This document shows positions 52,166 to 61,929 of a stretch of DNA of 64,000 nt, piece after piece. A model generated the notes under the pieces. That model saw nothing but the letters and a program-made list of their open reading frames with translations. It did no database searches and was not told where the DNA came from. Origin of the DNA: Ponticaulis profundi (GTDB lineage: Bacteria > Pseudomonadota > Alphaproteobacteria > Caulobacterales > Hyphomonadaceae); NCBI RefSeq assembly GCF_042659465.1, contig NZ_JBHSSW010000012.1:310001-374000 (forward strand), written 5' to 3'. The position numbers and the translations under genes are program-made. Every line of letters starts with the position of its first letter. The first letter of the stretch is position 1.

Positions 52166-53080
52166 TTAGATCGGCTCGTATGGGAAGACGCTGGTCGTCG
52201 GGCCGAGGTCTTCCATGCTTGGCTTCATGGCTGGCAGGCAGACGTCCAGAATGCTTTCCGGTGTCCAGCCTTCAATATTGGCCATGCTTTTGACCGGGCG
52301 GGGCTGGCTGAAGAGAATGACTTCATTACCGCGCACAGAGAAGATCTGACCTGACGTGTCACAGCTGTCTGCACAAAGCGCCAGCGACAGGTTGGAGACC
52401 TGTTCAGGACGCATGGCGCGCTTCATGCGCTCGACGCGCTGGGCACTTGCTTCATCCTTGACCGGAATGGACGCAATCATGCGGGTCCAGGCGAATGGCG
52501 CGATGACGTTCGAACGGATGTTCTTGCGCTCGCCTTCCATCGCCAGAATGCGGGAAAGTCCCACAATACCGAGCTTGGCTGCGCCATAGTTCGCCTGACC
52601 GATATTGCCGATCAGACCCGTTGTGGAGGTGAAGAAGACATAATTGCCTGCTTCCTTGTCACGGAAATATTCAACAGACGCACGCGCAACGTTGAAGGAC
52701 CCACGCAGGTGAACGGCGATGACGGAATCCCAGTCATCTTCGCTCATTTTGTGGAACATGCCGTCGCGCAGGATACCGGCCGGGTTGATGATGGAATCCA
52801 GACCGCCGAATTCCTTTTTTGCGGACTCGATCATTTCCTGCACAGCTTCAAAGTCGGTGACGCTGTCAGAGTTGGAGATCGCGGCGCCGCCAGCTGCGCG
52901 GATTTCCGCTGCAACCGATTCTGCCGGACCTGCATCGCCCGCGTCATCGCCTGTCAGTGTGCCGCCAAGGTCGTTGACGACCACATTGGCGCCCATCGCG
53001 CCTGCCATAAGCGCTGTTGCCTTACCAATGCCGTTGCCGCCACCGGTAATCAGAATCGTTTTGCCGTCGAGTAGACCCAT
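52166..53080 (-). CDS. SDR family oxidoreductase
   Basis: 304 residues. Rossmann motif TGGGNGIG (12-19), catalytic Ser152, Tyr165 and Lys169 (TSTTGLIGN, then YGAAK) are present. The NNAG motif reads INPAG (98-102), a Pro where the structural Asn or Asn-Ala normally lies. The sequence around GILRDGMFHKM resembles the peroxisomal MFE2/HSD17B4 dehydrogenase type, suggesting 3-hydroxyacyl-CoA chemistry. A 45-residue C-terminal extension follows the core. It is cytosolic. Confidence 0.88.
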   Translation of the reverse strand: MGLLDGKTILITGGGNGIGKATALMAGAMGANVVVNDLGGTLTGDDAGDAGPAESVAAEIRAAGGAAISNSDSVTDFEAVQEMIESAKKEFGGLDSIINPAGILRDGMFHKMSEDDWDSVIAVHLRGSFNVARASVEYFRDKEAGNYVFFTSTTGLIGNIGQANYGAAKLGIVGLSRILAMEGERKNIRSNVIAPFAWTRMIASIPVKDEASAQRVERMKRAMRPEQVSNLSLALCADSCDTSGQIFSVRGNEVILFSQPRPVKSMANIEGWTPESILDVCLPAMKPSMEDLGPTTSVFPYEPI

Positions 53081-53321
53081 TTTCCTCTCCCGTGTAGTTA
53101 ACTCGCACCATTTCTAACTCAGCCGGTTCGAAAGAAAACCCTTTTCTCTGCGGCCAGCCAGACGGGCGTTGTGCGCTGATGCATCGTCTGTGATCGCGAT
53201 TGCTCAATTTCAGCGCGCACGGGGAATTGAAGGGCAGGAAGGCTTGCGGTGCAACCGTCGATTTGTGCAGTGTCGCGGGACACGACTTTTTATCGACACG
53301 GCATTTTCGGAGGTTGTCCAT

Positions 53322-54620
53322 ATGTTTTCCCGTTTCAAATCAGTTGCGCTTGCGACCACAGCGCTCGCCTTTGTGTCTGGCGCAGCGATGGCGCAGGAAG
53401 CGGCTGACTCCGCGACAACACCTGAAACCGAAGAGATGAGCGATCTGCGCGCGTTTCACGAAAGCCTGCTCGTTCTGGACTCACACCTGGATACGCCCGC
53501 TCTGCTGGTTCAGCCGGGCTTTGACATTACCCAGCGCTATTCCACCGATGAAGACTATTCTCAGGTTGACCTGCCGCGCATGAAGGAAGGTGGTCTCGAT
53601 GGTGGCTTCTGGGTGATCTATTCACCGCAAGGACCGCTGACCACCAAAGCTTACCAGACCATTCGGGATACAGCGCTTTTGCGAGCGCTTTCCATCCATG
53701 AGATGGTCGCAGGCCATCCGGACGAGTTTGAACTCGCGCTCAATTCCGAAGATGCCGAGCGTATTCATGAAGATGGCAAGCGGATTGTCTATATCAGCAT
53801 CGAAAACAGCTACCCGCTGGGTGAAGACATCTCCATGCTCGACACATTCTACAAGCTGGGAGTGCGTATGGTCGGCCCGGTCCACTTCCGCAACAACCAG
53901 TTTGCTGACAGCGCAACCGATATTGCCGGTCCGCAATGGGATGGTCTGTCGCCGCTTGGTGAAGAGCTGGTCAAACGCGCCAATGAACTCGGTATGATTG
54001 TCGATGCCTCACACGCGCATGACATGGTGTTTGATGATCTGATGGAGCTGTCCAAGACACCGATCATCCTGTCTCACTCTGGTTCCAAGGCGATCTATGA
54101 TCACCCGCGCAATATTGATGATGAGCGTCTGAAACAGCTCGCTGAAAGCGGCGGCCTGATCCAGGTCAACTCCTATGGCGGTTATGTGCGGGAGCTGGCG
54201 AACAATCCGGAGCGCAGTGAAGCCCTAAGGGCGCTTTATGCAGAAATGGATTCCGGCGGTCCGAAAACCGCTGAAGCCTATCAGGCCATGCTCGCCAAGC
54301 GCCGCGAAGTGGACGAGAAATACCCGCCAGCTACAGCGACGTTCGAAGAGTTTCTGGAACACCTGCTTCATATTCTCGAAATTGCCGGTCCCGAGCATGT
54401 GGGCCTGGGCGCAGACTGGGATGGCGGCGGCGGTGTGGCCGGTATGGAAGATGTCAGCGACCTGCCGCTCATCACCTACCGACTGCTCGATGAAGGTTAT
54501 ACCGAGGAAGATCTCGCCAATATCTGGGGGCTGAATCTGGTACGTCTGCTCAAGGCGGCAGAGGACTATGCAGCCAGCCTGAAAGAGGCTCCGCCAGTCG
54601 AGGAAACCGAAACCGAATAG
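53322..54620 (+). CDS. Secreted membrane dipeptidase (renal-dipeptidase family, M19)
   Basis: 432 residues with a signal peptide (1-24, cleavage at AMA-QE). The M19 zinc dipeptidase fold is shown by DSHLDTP (His55, Asp57), RMVGPVHFRNNQF, a later DASHAHDM and SHSGSKAIYDHPRN, and GLGADWDGGGG near the C-terminus. It should cleave dipeptides (including D-residue-containing ones in this family) in the periplasm. The start is fixed by CGGAGG eight bases upstream. Confidence 0.93.
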   Translation: MFSRFKSVALATTALAFVSGAAMAQEAADSATTPETEEMSDLRAFHESLLVLDSHLDTPALLVQPGFDITQRYSTDEDYSQVDLPRMKEGGLDGGFWVIYSPQGPLTTKAYQTIRDTALLRALSIHEMVAGHPDEFELALNSEDAERIHEDGKRIVYISIENSYPLGEDISMLDTFYKLGVRMVGPVHFRNNQFADSATDIAGPQWDGLSPLGEELVKRANELGMIVDASHAHDMVFDDLMELSKTPIILSHSGSKAIYDHPRNIDDERLKQLAESGGLIQVNSYGGYVRELANNPERSEALRALYAEMDSGGPKTAEAYQAMLAKRREVDEKYPPATATFEEFLEHLLHILEIAGPEHVGLGADWDGGGGVAGMEDVSDLPLITYRLLDEGYTEEDLANIWGLNLVRLLKAAEDYAASLKEAPPVEETETE

Positions 54621-54665
54621 AAAAGAGTGCTTGTTTCATCGCGCAAGAGCTTTTAGACGCGCGCG

Positions 54666-55220
54666 ATGATTACTTATCTTCCTGAAACGCCCGACCAGCA
54701 TGGTCGGGCGATTGAGACTCTGTTCGACGCAACCTTTGGACCGGGGCATTTTGCCAAGACGGCTGAACGTGTGCGCGAGTTCAGTGTCTCCCTGCCAGAC
54801 ATCACGCGCGTTGGCATTCAGGATGGGAAACTGGTGGCTGTCTGCCGCGTCTGGCCAATCCTGATCGGTGGTACGCCTGTTTTGTTTTATGGCCCGATCG
54901 CCGTGTCACCAGAACTGCAGGGCGAGGGCATTGGTCAGGCCGTCACCGAAGAATCTCTGCGTGCAGGCGAAGCAGCAGGCCATCAGTTTGCCTGCCTGAT
55001 CGGGGCACCGGTCTATTTCGAACGCATGGGCTTTGAGGTCGTCGCGCGTGGTCAGCTGAAAATGCCAGGTCCGCAGGATATGAAACGCGTCATGCTGCGC
55101 CGGCTGGCGGCATCATCAGAGACGCCATTCCCGGCAGGGGATGTCACTTTCCCTCTCGACGCCATGCAAGCAGAAGCAACCCAAAGAGCATACCTGCGAC
55201 GAGCCAGGCTGGCAAAATAG
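54666..55220 (+). CDS. GNAT family N-acetyltransferase
   Basis: 184 residues. The acetyl-CoA site is in IAVSPELQGEGIGQAVTEESL, with the later FACLIGAPVYFERMGFEVV block; these match the YhbS-like GNAT type. The substrate is unknown. The last 77 bases overlap the convergent vWA-protein gene, and the C-terminal 25 residues are encoded there. Confidence 0.87.
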   Translation: MITYLPETPDQHGRAIETLFDATFGPGHFAKTAERVREFSVSLPDITRVGIQDGKLVAVCRVWPILIGGTPVLFYGPIAVSPELQGEGIGQAVTEESLRAGEAAGHQFACLIGAPVYFERMGFEVVARGQLKMPGPQDMKRVMLRRLAASSETPFPAGDVTFPLDAMQAEATQRAYLRRARLAK

Positions 55221-57171
55221 GGTGGGTTTCGCTGTCGCGAACCACATAGGCTTCCCGGTCTCTCAAACCAATCCAGTCACCTCCCGCGCCGCCATTTCGG
55301 GTCGCGCGGATGTTCGGCGTGTCTGAAGCGGAACGAACCCGTCTCACCGATCCGTCTGTTGCATCGGCCAGCGGCTGGAGCACCTCCGTGGTCGAGCGCA
55401 ATTCCTCATATTCGCGCGGTTGGGAAGGGCCCAGCAAATGCAGGGCGCGCAAGCCTTCGGAATCGGCGCGGTATAGGCCAAGTCGGCTCACATCCTCGCG
55501 GATTTCATAGACCGTGTCGTCATTCTGTTGCCAGACGAGTTCGCGCTCACTGCCGTCCGGTGCGGTGAGGGTGAGCGGTTCAGGTGCAGGTGTCAGTGTG
55601 GTGAGGCGCGCAATCAGCGTTTGCCCATCAGACGACAGAGACAGGCGCTCTTCCTCCAGCTCGGGCTCCTTCATCATCCAGTGAACCAGACGGCGAATGA
55701 GTTCTGCAAACGGGCCACCGCCATCATGACCACGTGCCCAGAGCCAGAGATGGTCAGACATCAGCTCGGCAACGCGGCCTTCGCCGACCCGGTCCAGAGC
55801 GAGCAGAGGCGCGCCATTTTCCCCGGTCATCAGCACATCGCCGGTGACGCGTCGTGCCTCGATCTGGCGATACCATTGGCCGAATGTGTTCTCATCCAGC
55901 GTGCGGGTGACGCTGTGCTTGCGACCAAGCTCTGACAGTGTCGGTTTGAAAGGTTCCTCGAACACCTCACCGCTTGGTGCCAGCGGCAGGACAGACGCAA
56001 GCGGTGTGCGATGCAGGCTTTGTGGTCCTGCAAAGGGTTTGCCAGCTGCGATCAGAAGCGCGCCGCCGCGATCCACATAGCGCGCAATGTTATCCAGATA
56101 GCGCAGATGCAGCACGTTACGGCGCTTATAGCGATCAAAGATGATCAGATCGAACTCATCGAGCTTTTCCTCAAACAGTTCGACCGTTGGAAAGGCGATG
56201 AGCGCGAGCTCAGAGGTCGGCGTCGCATCCTGTTTGTGCGGCGGACGCAGAATGGTGAAATGCACCAGATCGACCATCGGGTCTGATTTCAGAAGATCAC
56301 GCCAGGCGCGTCCGCCCTGATGGGGTTCACCTGTGATCAGGAGGACGCGCAGCGTGTCACGAATGCCGGTCAGCGTTGCTGCGGTCAGATTGTTGATCGT
56401 GGTGAGTTCGCCGCTCACTTCGGGAATCGAGAACACCACCGTGTTTGGGCCGCGACGGTCCACTTCGACAGGGATTTCGCTTTCAAGGCCGGGCTGCACC
56501 GGCACATAGAAGGCGGGCAGATCGTTGACGCGTACTTCCACCCGGACAACAGATGCCTCGGCTTCCACATTCACCTTGAACAGCGCTTCATCGCCAACAA
56601 TGCCATAGGAGGGCGATTGCGTGATCTCGATCCGGCGATCCTGCTCGTCCTCGCGGCCGACAATGAGGCTCTGTACCGGGCCAAAGGCTTCAAGGCCCTC
56701 CAGGTCGTCCGGCACGTCATGGGCCTGACCATCAGTGATCATGATGGTGCCTGCGATCTGGCTGCGCGGCATGTCAGACAGCGCCGAGATCATGCGCGTG
56801 GTGAGCGCTGTCTCCGGAGCATCAGCCTGTGTTTCAACACGGCGGACCTCGAAATACTCAGAGCCCGTCAGCTGGTCTTCAATCGCAGCAGCGATCTCGG
56901 AGGCGCGATCTTCGCGGCCATCGACTTCCATGCTGGCCGAACGGTCGACGACCAGCGCAACCGTGCTTTTTAGCGGATCACGGTTTTCCTGAATGAGCAG
57001 CGGGTTGGAAAGCGCTGCCGTGATGATGCACAGGGCGAGAGCGCGGGTCAGCCAGGCGCGACCACCGCGGAACGCATAAAAGCCCCAGACAATCAGGCAG
57101 GCGATGCCAAGCGCAGCAAACGCCCAGAGCGGAATGAACGGATCAAAGCCGAAACGGGAAGCTTCCATCAT
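55144..57171 (-). CDS. Membrane protein with vWA-like and amidotransferase-like regions
   Basis: 675 residues. Two N-terminal membrane helices (about 13-33 and 42-60), then a vWA-type domain with the metal-site run VVDRSASMEV (Asp76-x-Ser-x-Ser), a beta-rich domain (residues about 190-270), a segment resembling the class I glutamine amidotransferase-like fold (LLITGEPHQGGRAWRDLL, DEFDLIIFDRY, GGALLIAAGKPFAG) and a final membrane helix (about 652-670). It is the last gene of the MoxR operon. The mid region probably assembles a periplasmic protein complex (inference). It overlaps the upstream DUF4159 gene by four bases and the GNAT gene by 77. Confidence 0.82.
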   Translation of the reverse strand: MMEASRFGFDPFIPLWAFAALGIACLIVWGFYAFRGGRAWLTRALALCIITAALSNPLLIQENRDPLKSTVALVVDRSASMEVDGREDRASEIAAAIEDQLTGSEYFEVRRVETQADAPETALTTRMISALSDMPRSQIAGTIMITDGQAHDVPDDLEGLEAFGPVQSLIVGREDEQDRRIEITQSPSYGIVGDEALFKVNVEAEASVVRVEVRVNDLPAFYVPVQPGLESEIPVEVDRRGPNTVVFSIPEVSGELTTINNLTAATLTGIRDTLRVLLITGEPHQGGRAWRDLLKSDPMVDLVHFTILRPPHKQDATPTSELALIAFPTVELFEEKLDEFDLIIFDRYKRRNVLHLRYLDNIARYVDRGGALLIAAGKPFAGPQSLHRTPLASVLPLAPSGEVFEEPFKPTLSELGRKHSVTRTLDENTFGQWYRQIEARRVTGDVLMTGENGAPLLALDRVGEGRVAELMSDHLWLWARGHDGGGPFAELIRRLVHWMMKEPELEEERLSLSSDGQTLIARLTTLTPAPEPLTLTAPDGSERELVWQQNDDTVYEIREDVSRLGLYRADSEGLRALHLLGPSQPREYEELRSTTEVLQPLADATDGSVRRVRSASDTPNIRATRNGGAGGDWIGLRDREAYVVRDSETHPILPAWLVAGMLFGLLLLAWRREGK

Positions 57172-60011
57172 TGCGGCGTCTCCCCATTGTTGTTCGGCCG
57201 GATGATGTTTTCCAGCTCGAAGTCTGTGTCAGGACGCAGATCCGGTGGGCCGCTCTCTTCCTCCTCCTGACGCATACCATCGGTGATCTCACCCAGACGG
57301 TCGAGCAGGGATGGAATATGCACCTGATCATCCTTGTAATTGCCGGTGAGGATATACATCACGATGTTGACGCCGGTGCGGTAGGCCATTTCGCGGTTTC
57401 GCTCGCCGCCTTCAACCGAATAGACCGGACGGCCACGATCATTGAGAGCCCAGGCGGCTGTGAGGTCGGCATCGGTGATGAAAATACCGGAAATGCCATC
57501 ACCTTTATAGGTGTTGCCGGCGCTCTCCGATGGCGCTTCGATCCAGATCGGACGGTCCGGATAGCGCCCGGTAAAGCCGTCCAGAAGATAGAAGCTGCGG
57601 GTCAGGACATGGTCCTCGTCCACGCGCGTCAGCGGCGGAACATCCAGGCCCTGCAAAAGCGTGGTGAGGCGGGTATCACGGGCGCTTTGTGCACTGACAT
57701 CACCGCCGCGCCGGGTGTCGATGACCAGTGCGCCGCCATTGCGCAGATAGGCTGCGAGCGCTGTTTTCTCGTCTTCGTCGAGCGTCAGGCCAGCCTCGGG
57801 CATGAGCAGCATGATCAGCGGATACAGACTGATCGGGTCTTCGGCCAGATCAATGGCGTCGGGTGAAGATGGCTCGACGGTTGTGCGCCGGTAGAGGAGG
57901 GTGGAAAGACCCTGCAGGCCGCTGCGGGCCTGTTCATCAAGGGTGCGGTCACCGGTCTCGATATAACCGAATTTAAGTTCGAGCGCGGCAGGCGGCGCTT
58001 CTTGCGCGTGTGCGTCTCCGATCGGCAGAGCAGCCATAAACAGACCAGCGGCCAGCAGCGGAAGGAAAGCTGCGGCCTTGCGCGTAAATGGGAGGGCGAG
58101 ACGTCCGGACAGGATCAGAGACACAATCAGGTCGATCAGCAGCAGGAGCATGGCAGCGACCAGAAGCGGAGCGGCATAGCGATGTCCGGTCCGCTCAGCG
58201 ACGGTGCTGATGGTCACGCTGTCAGGCCATTCCGTGACGAGCCCATTATCGAAGCCCTCGCCTGCATTGAGGGGCAGGGAGAGCGTGTTGCCTTCATAGA
58301 CACCGGCTGGATGTTCGCCATTGGCGGTGATGCCGGTGATTTCATCGGGCTGGATCGGGCGCGCTGTGCTCGGCGGTGTGCGCACCGAGCCAAATCCGTC
58401 GAGCCAGAAGCGAGGTGCCAGGCTGGTTTCAGATTGCAGGGAGAGTTCGCCCAGTTCGCGTGTCGGCAGGGTGATGCGGCGCATGATTTCAACAAAGGTG
58501 CCGGAGAGCGGCAGATCGGACCAGCCCGGACCTGCCGTCACATGGAAAAGGATCAGACGGCCATTGCCTTCACGGCTTGCGGTGATGAGCGGCGTGCCAT
58601 CCTCAAGGCTCGCCCAGGTGCGGCTTTGCAGCTCAGGTGACGGTTGAGCAAGGACCTGACGGCGGACTTCGACATTGCCGGCCTGCGCCATGCTGGCGAA
58701 CGGGCTGAAATCAGGAAAAGCGGCGAGTGCCTGCGGCGTGTCCCATGACAGGGCGCTGTCAAAGGCGCGCGAGGCCGGGCGCAGAGCAACCGGCAACAGC
58801 TCGTCGGTCTGTGCGGCCATGCGCGGGCCTGCAAAGCGGATCAGCACGCCGCCAGCATTCACCCAGTCGCGCAGCTGAGCCTGTTCAGTCTCTCCAAGCC
58901 GGCCAATGTCCGTCAGGATGATGGCACCGAGATCTTCACCCAGCAGTTCATCCAGCGTGCCTTCGGTAATCGTCGCAAAGGGGGCGAGCGCCTTGCGGAG
59001 ATAATAGGTGTCTGCGAGCAGAGGCTGAACCTGCGCCGCTTCAGAAAGCAGGCCGACACGTCGTGTCCGGCTGGCACCTTCCCAATACCAGACACCCCCT
59101 GCACTCGATTGTCCGAGCACGCGGAAATAGGCGATATTGGTCTGCAAGTCCTGCGGCAGGTCAAAAGCAAGGTCCAGTTCCCTGGCGCCGGACGCGAAAC
59201 TGCCAGAGACTGACGAGACCGAACGGCCAGCCTGATCAAATGCTGTCAGCGTCACATCCCGCGCGCCATCGGTTCCGGCGCGTGACAGGGTCAGCACGGG
59301 CGCGCTGGAGGTGATGGTCAGCGCCTTGATCGCGATGACGTCTCTGGCTTCGAGTGGCACAACCGAGACAGGTCCCAGCCCGCTCAGCTGGTCCACCAGT
59401 GCGTCAAACCCTTCGCCATTGACCGCATTGGCAATCCAGAGCGTCTCGACATTATTCAGCTCAGACGCATCGAGTCGCTCAGCGAGGCCCGCCAGATCGG
59501 GGCGCCAGGCCACAGGTCGCAGCGCGCGAACGCGGTTGCGCGCCTCTGTTGGCGTCAGTCGCTCGGCCAGTGCTTCGGTCAGGTCTTCGCTCTGGGTATT
59601 GGTGATCAGATAGATGCCGCGATCGCGATCCAGACTGGCCAGCAGGTCCAGCGCCGCGGACTGGCGCGATGACCAGTTGGTTGCCGAGGCCCAGTCATTG
59701 TCCATCAGAAACAGAATATCGCGCTGGCTCTCGGTGGTTTGCGGTGCAGGCGGTGACCAGATGGGCTGAGAGAGCCCAAATATGGCCAGTGTTATCGCCA
59801 GCATCCGCAGCAGGATGATCCACCAGGGCGTTTTGTCCGGTGTTTCTTCCATATGTCTGAGATCGCCGAACAGGGCGAGGGAAGGCAGTTCTTCGGTTTT
59901 CGGCTGAGGCGGTGTTGCGCGCAGCACCAGCCACAAAAGCGGCAACGCCAGCAGAGCGATCAGCGCGAGCGGCGCTGCAAACACCAAGGGACCGAGGGCT
60001 AGGCTCATCAA
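57168..60011 (-). CDS. BatA-like/DUF4159 fusion membrane protein
   Basis: 947 residues. The N-terminus FAAPLALIALLALPLLWLVLR plus a second helix (ITLAIFGLSQPIW) is the BatA N-terminal type. A vWA-like and amidotransferase-like middle follows, then two more hydrophobic stretches (about 620-670), the second ending in an AHAQ signal-peptidase-like site near residue 670, then the DUF4159 domain (FGYIETGDRTLDEQARSGL, and LRNGGALVIDTRRGGD). The function of DUF4159 is unknown. It is organised in the MoxR-DUF58-DUF4159 operon and overlaps DUF58 by four bases. Confidence 0.86.
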   Translation of the reverse strand: MMSLALGPLVFAAPLALIALLALPLLWLVLRATPPQPKTEELPSLALFGDLRHMEETPDKTPWWIILLRMLAITLAIFGLSQPIWSPPAPQTTESQRDILFLMDNDWASATNWSSRQSAALDLLASLDRDRGIYLITNTQSEDLTEALAERLTPTEARNRVRALRPVAWRPDLAGLAERLDASELNNVETLWIANAVNGEGFDALVDQLSGLGPVSVVPLEARDVIAIKALTITSSAPVLTLSRAGTDGARDVTLTAFDQAGRSVSSVSGSFASGARELDLAFDLPQDLQTNIAYFRVLGQSSAGGVWYWEGASRTRRVGLLSEAAQVQPLLADTYYLRKALAPFATITEGTLDELLGEDLGAIILTDIGRLGETEQAQLRDWVNAGGVLIRFAGPRMAAQTDELLPVALRPASRAFDSALSWDTPQALAAFPDFSPFASMAQAGNVEVRRQVLAQPSPELQSRTWASLEDGTPLITASREGNGRLILFHVTAGPGWSDLPLSGTFVEIMRRITLPTRELGELSLQSETSLAPRFWLDGFGSVRTPPSTARPIQPDEITGITANGEHPAGVYEGNTLSLPLNAGEGFDNGLVTEWPDSVTISTVAERTGHRYAAPLLVAAMLLLLIDLIVSLILSGRLALPFTRKAAAFLPLLAAGLFMAALPIGDAHAQEAPPAALELKFGYIETGDRTLDEQARSGLQGLSTLLYRRTTVEPSSPDAIDLAEDPISLYPLIMLLMPEAGLTLDEDEKTALAAYLRNGGALVIDTRRGGDVSAQSARDTRLTTLLQGLDVPPLTRVDEDHVLTRSFYLLDGFTGRYPDRPIWIEAPSESAGNTYKGDGISGIFITDADLTAAWALNDRGRPVYSVEGGERNREMAYRTGVNIVMYILTGNYKDDQVHIPSLLDRLGEITDGMRQEEEESGPPDLRPDTDFELENIIRPNNNGETPQ

Positions 60012-60877
60012 CCGGCTCCTTCAACGCTTAACAGCTGGAGCAGGGCGAAGGCGGTTTCGAGCGGTTCGTCGCTCGTTTTATGCGAGAGGAATTGCCAGCC
60101 AACGCTCTGGCAGAGCGTGCGCAAGGCATCCTGACGCTCGGCAAACCGCGCAAGATAATCATCGCGCATGGTTTCGGTGCGTCCGAAGATTTTCTCGAGC
60201 CCCGTACCCGGCAGCCGGAAGCGCACACGGCCGGAATAGGGAAAGTCTGTCTCTTTCGGGTCGACCACTTGCAACAGAATGCCGGTCCGGCCTTCACCGG
60301 CTTCGCGTTCAATCCAGCTGCGCAAATCGTCCAGAGGCTGATAGAAATCGCTGGCGAGGATCAGATGTGCCGCCTGCGGTTCCGGCACAGCAGGAACGCG
60401 GCTTTCTCCGTCAATGTGCAGAAAATCATCCAGCATGCGTCCCGGCGAGTGAGAGGTCATGCTCGCACCATTGGCACCGCCCATCACACCGGCCATATCG
60501 CCGGTTTCGCAATAGCGCATGGCAATGGCCGTCAACAAGACGCGCGCTCGATCGGCCTTGCTTGGCAGGCGCGCATCGCTGCGCCAGTCGAATCCGGCGC
60601 TTCCATCGACCCAGAGCGAAAGCAGTCGCGCCGACTGCAGCTCATGCTCGCGAATGAAAAGCTCATCACCGGTCGCAGACCGCCGCCAGTCGATTGCACC
60701 TGCCGTATCTTCCGGTGTCTGACTGCGATACTGCCAGAAGTCCTCGCCCTGTCCGGAACGCTGTCGCGAGGCCGCACCGGGACTGGCGGTCGTACGATAG
60801 CCGGAGCCTGACCCGAATGGGGGCAGGGCAGCAGCCAGCGTTTCAACATGAGCACGAAGTGCGGCGAAGGATTCCAT
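60008..60877 (-). CDS. DUF58 domain-containing protein
   Basis: 289 residues. The core has AIDWRRSATGDELFIREHELQ (split over residues 62-82), the typical DUF58 motif, then a vWA-like C-terminal part with LWVDGSAGFDWRS and LILASDFYQPLDDL. DUF58 proteins are the usual partners of MoxR ATPases in complexes that remodel or activate other proteins. The MoxR gene lies five bases upstream. Confidence 0.88.
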   Translation of the reverse strand: MESFAALRAHVETLAAALPPFGSGSGYRTTASPGAASRQRSGQGEDFWQYRSQTPEDTAGAIDWRRSATGDELFIREHELQSARLLSLWVDGSAGFDWRSDARLPSKADRARVLLTAIAMRYCETGDMAGVMGGANGASMTSHSPGRMLDDFLHIDGESRVPAVPEPQAAHLILASDFYQPLDDLRSWIEREAGEGRTGILLQVVDPKETDFPYSGRVRFRLPGTGLEKIFGRTETMRDDYLARFAERQDALRTLCQSVGWQFLSHKTSDEPLETAFALLQLLSVEGAG

Positions 60878-60882
60878 AAATC

Positions 60883-61881
60883 TCAGGCAGCTTTGGCGGC
60901 GAGGGTCTGGATCAGCTCTGGCAGGCTTGGCGTCTTGCCAGATGGATCAAAACGCATGGCCATGCGGTGTCCGAGCGCTGGCTCGGCAAGGGCTTCCAGA
61001 TCCTCGACAGACGGGGCAAGGCGTCCACGCAGCAGGGCGCGTGCGCGGCAGGCCAGCATCAGCGCCTGACCGGCGCGTGGGGATGGGCCCCATTTGACCT
61101 GCTTGCGCACGGTTTCATCAGCGCTCTGTTCCGGGCGTGCATTACGGATCAGGTTGAGAATACGCTCAACAACCTGCGTGCCGACAGGCAGATCGCGGAT
61201 CAGTTTCTGAATGGCAATCAGGCGCTCCGGCGTCAGCACAGTTTCAAGCTGTGTGTCCTTGCCGCTGGTCGTCTCAACCAGAATCCGGCGCTCTGTGTCG
61301 GCATCGGGATAATCGACCTGGATCTGCAACAGGAAGCGGTCGAGCTGAGCTTCAGGAAGCGGATAGGTGCCTTGCTGCTCAATCGGGTTCTGCGTTGCAA
61401 GCACATGGAAAGGCGCAGGCAGATCATGGCGATGACCGGCAATCGTGACGTGATGTTCCGCCATGGCCTGCAGCAAAGCAGATTGCGTACGCGGGCTGGC
61501 GCGGTTGATCTCGTCGGCAAGCAAAAGGCTTGTGAAAACCGGGCCAGGCAGAAAACGGAAGGAGCGACGACCTTCATCATCCTGTTCCAGAACCTCTGAC
61601 CCCAGAATATCTGATGGCATGAGGTCTGGCGTGAACTGTACGCGGCCCGATTGCAGGCCCAGAACATGTCCGAGGGAATCCACCAGCCGCGTCTTGGCCA
61701 GACCGGGCGCACCAATCAGCAGAGCATGCCCGCCCGCAAGGATGGCGCAGAGTGTCAGCTCGATCGTCCGGTCCTGCCCGAAGACGACTTTTGCGACCTC
61801 CTCACGGACCTTTGCGAGGTCTGCCATGGCGGACTCAGCCAGCTGCGTTTCAGATTCCGGGGCGGTTATTTCTTCACTCAT
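60883..61881 (-). CDS. MoxR family AAA+ ATPase
   Basis: 332 residues. Walker A GAPGLAKT (57-64), Walker B LLLADEINRASPRTQSALLQ, sensor motif ATQNPIEQQGTYPLPEAQLDRF and the C-terminal lid are complete. MoxR ATPases act as chaperones for metal-enzyme or complex maturation with vWA-domain partners; here the partners are encoded by the following three genes. It diverges from the DUF1285 gene across a 48-nt gap, leaving room for two short promoters. Confidence 0.95.
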   Translation of the reverse strand: MSEEITAPESETQLAESAMADLAKVREEVAKVVFGQDRTIELTLCAILAGGHALLIGAPGLAKTRLVDSLGHVLGLQSGRVQFTPDLMPSDILGSEVLEQDDEGRRSFRFLPGPVFTSLLLADEINRASPRTQSALLQAMAEHHVTIAGHRHDLPAPFHVLATQNPIEQQGTYPLPEAQLDRFLLQIQVDYPDADTERRILVETTSGKDTQLETVLTPERLIAIQKLIRDLPVGTQVVERILNLIRNARPEQSADETVRKQVKWGPSPRAGQALMLACRARALLRGRLAPSVEDLEALAEPALGHRMAMRFDPSGKTPSLPELIQTLAAKAA

Positions 61882-61929
61882 GCAGACATTACACCTAAAT
61901 CAGACTCAAAAAGAGATAAGGAGACGCGT

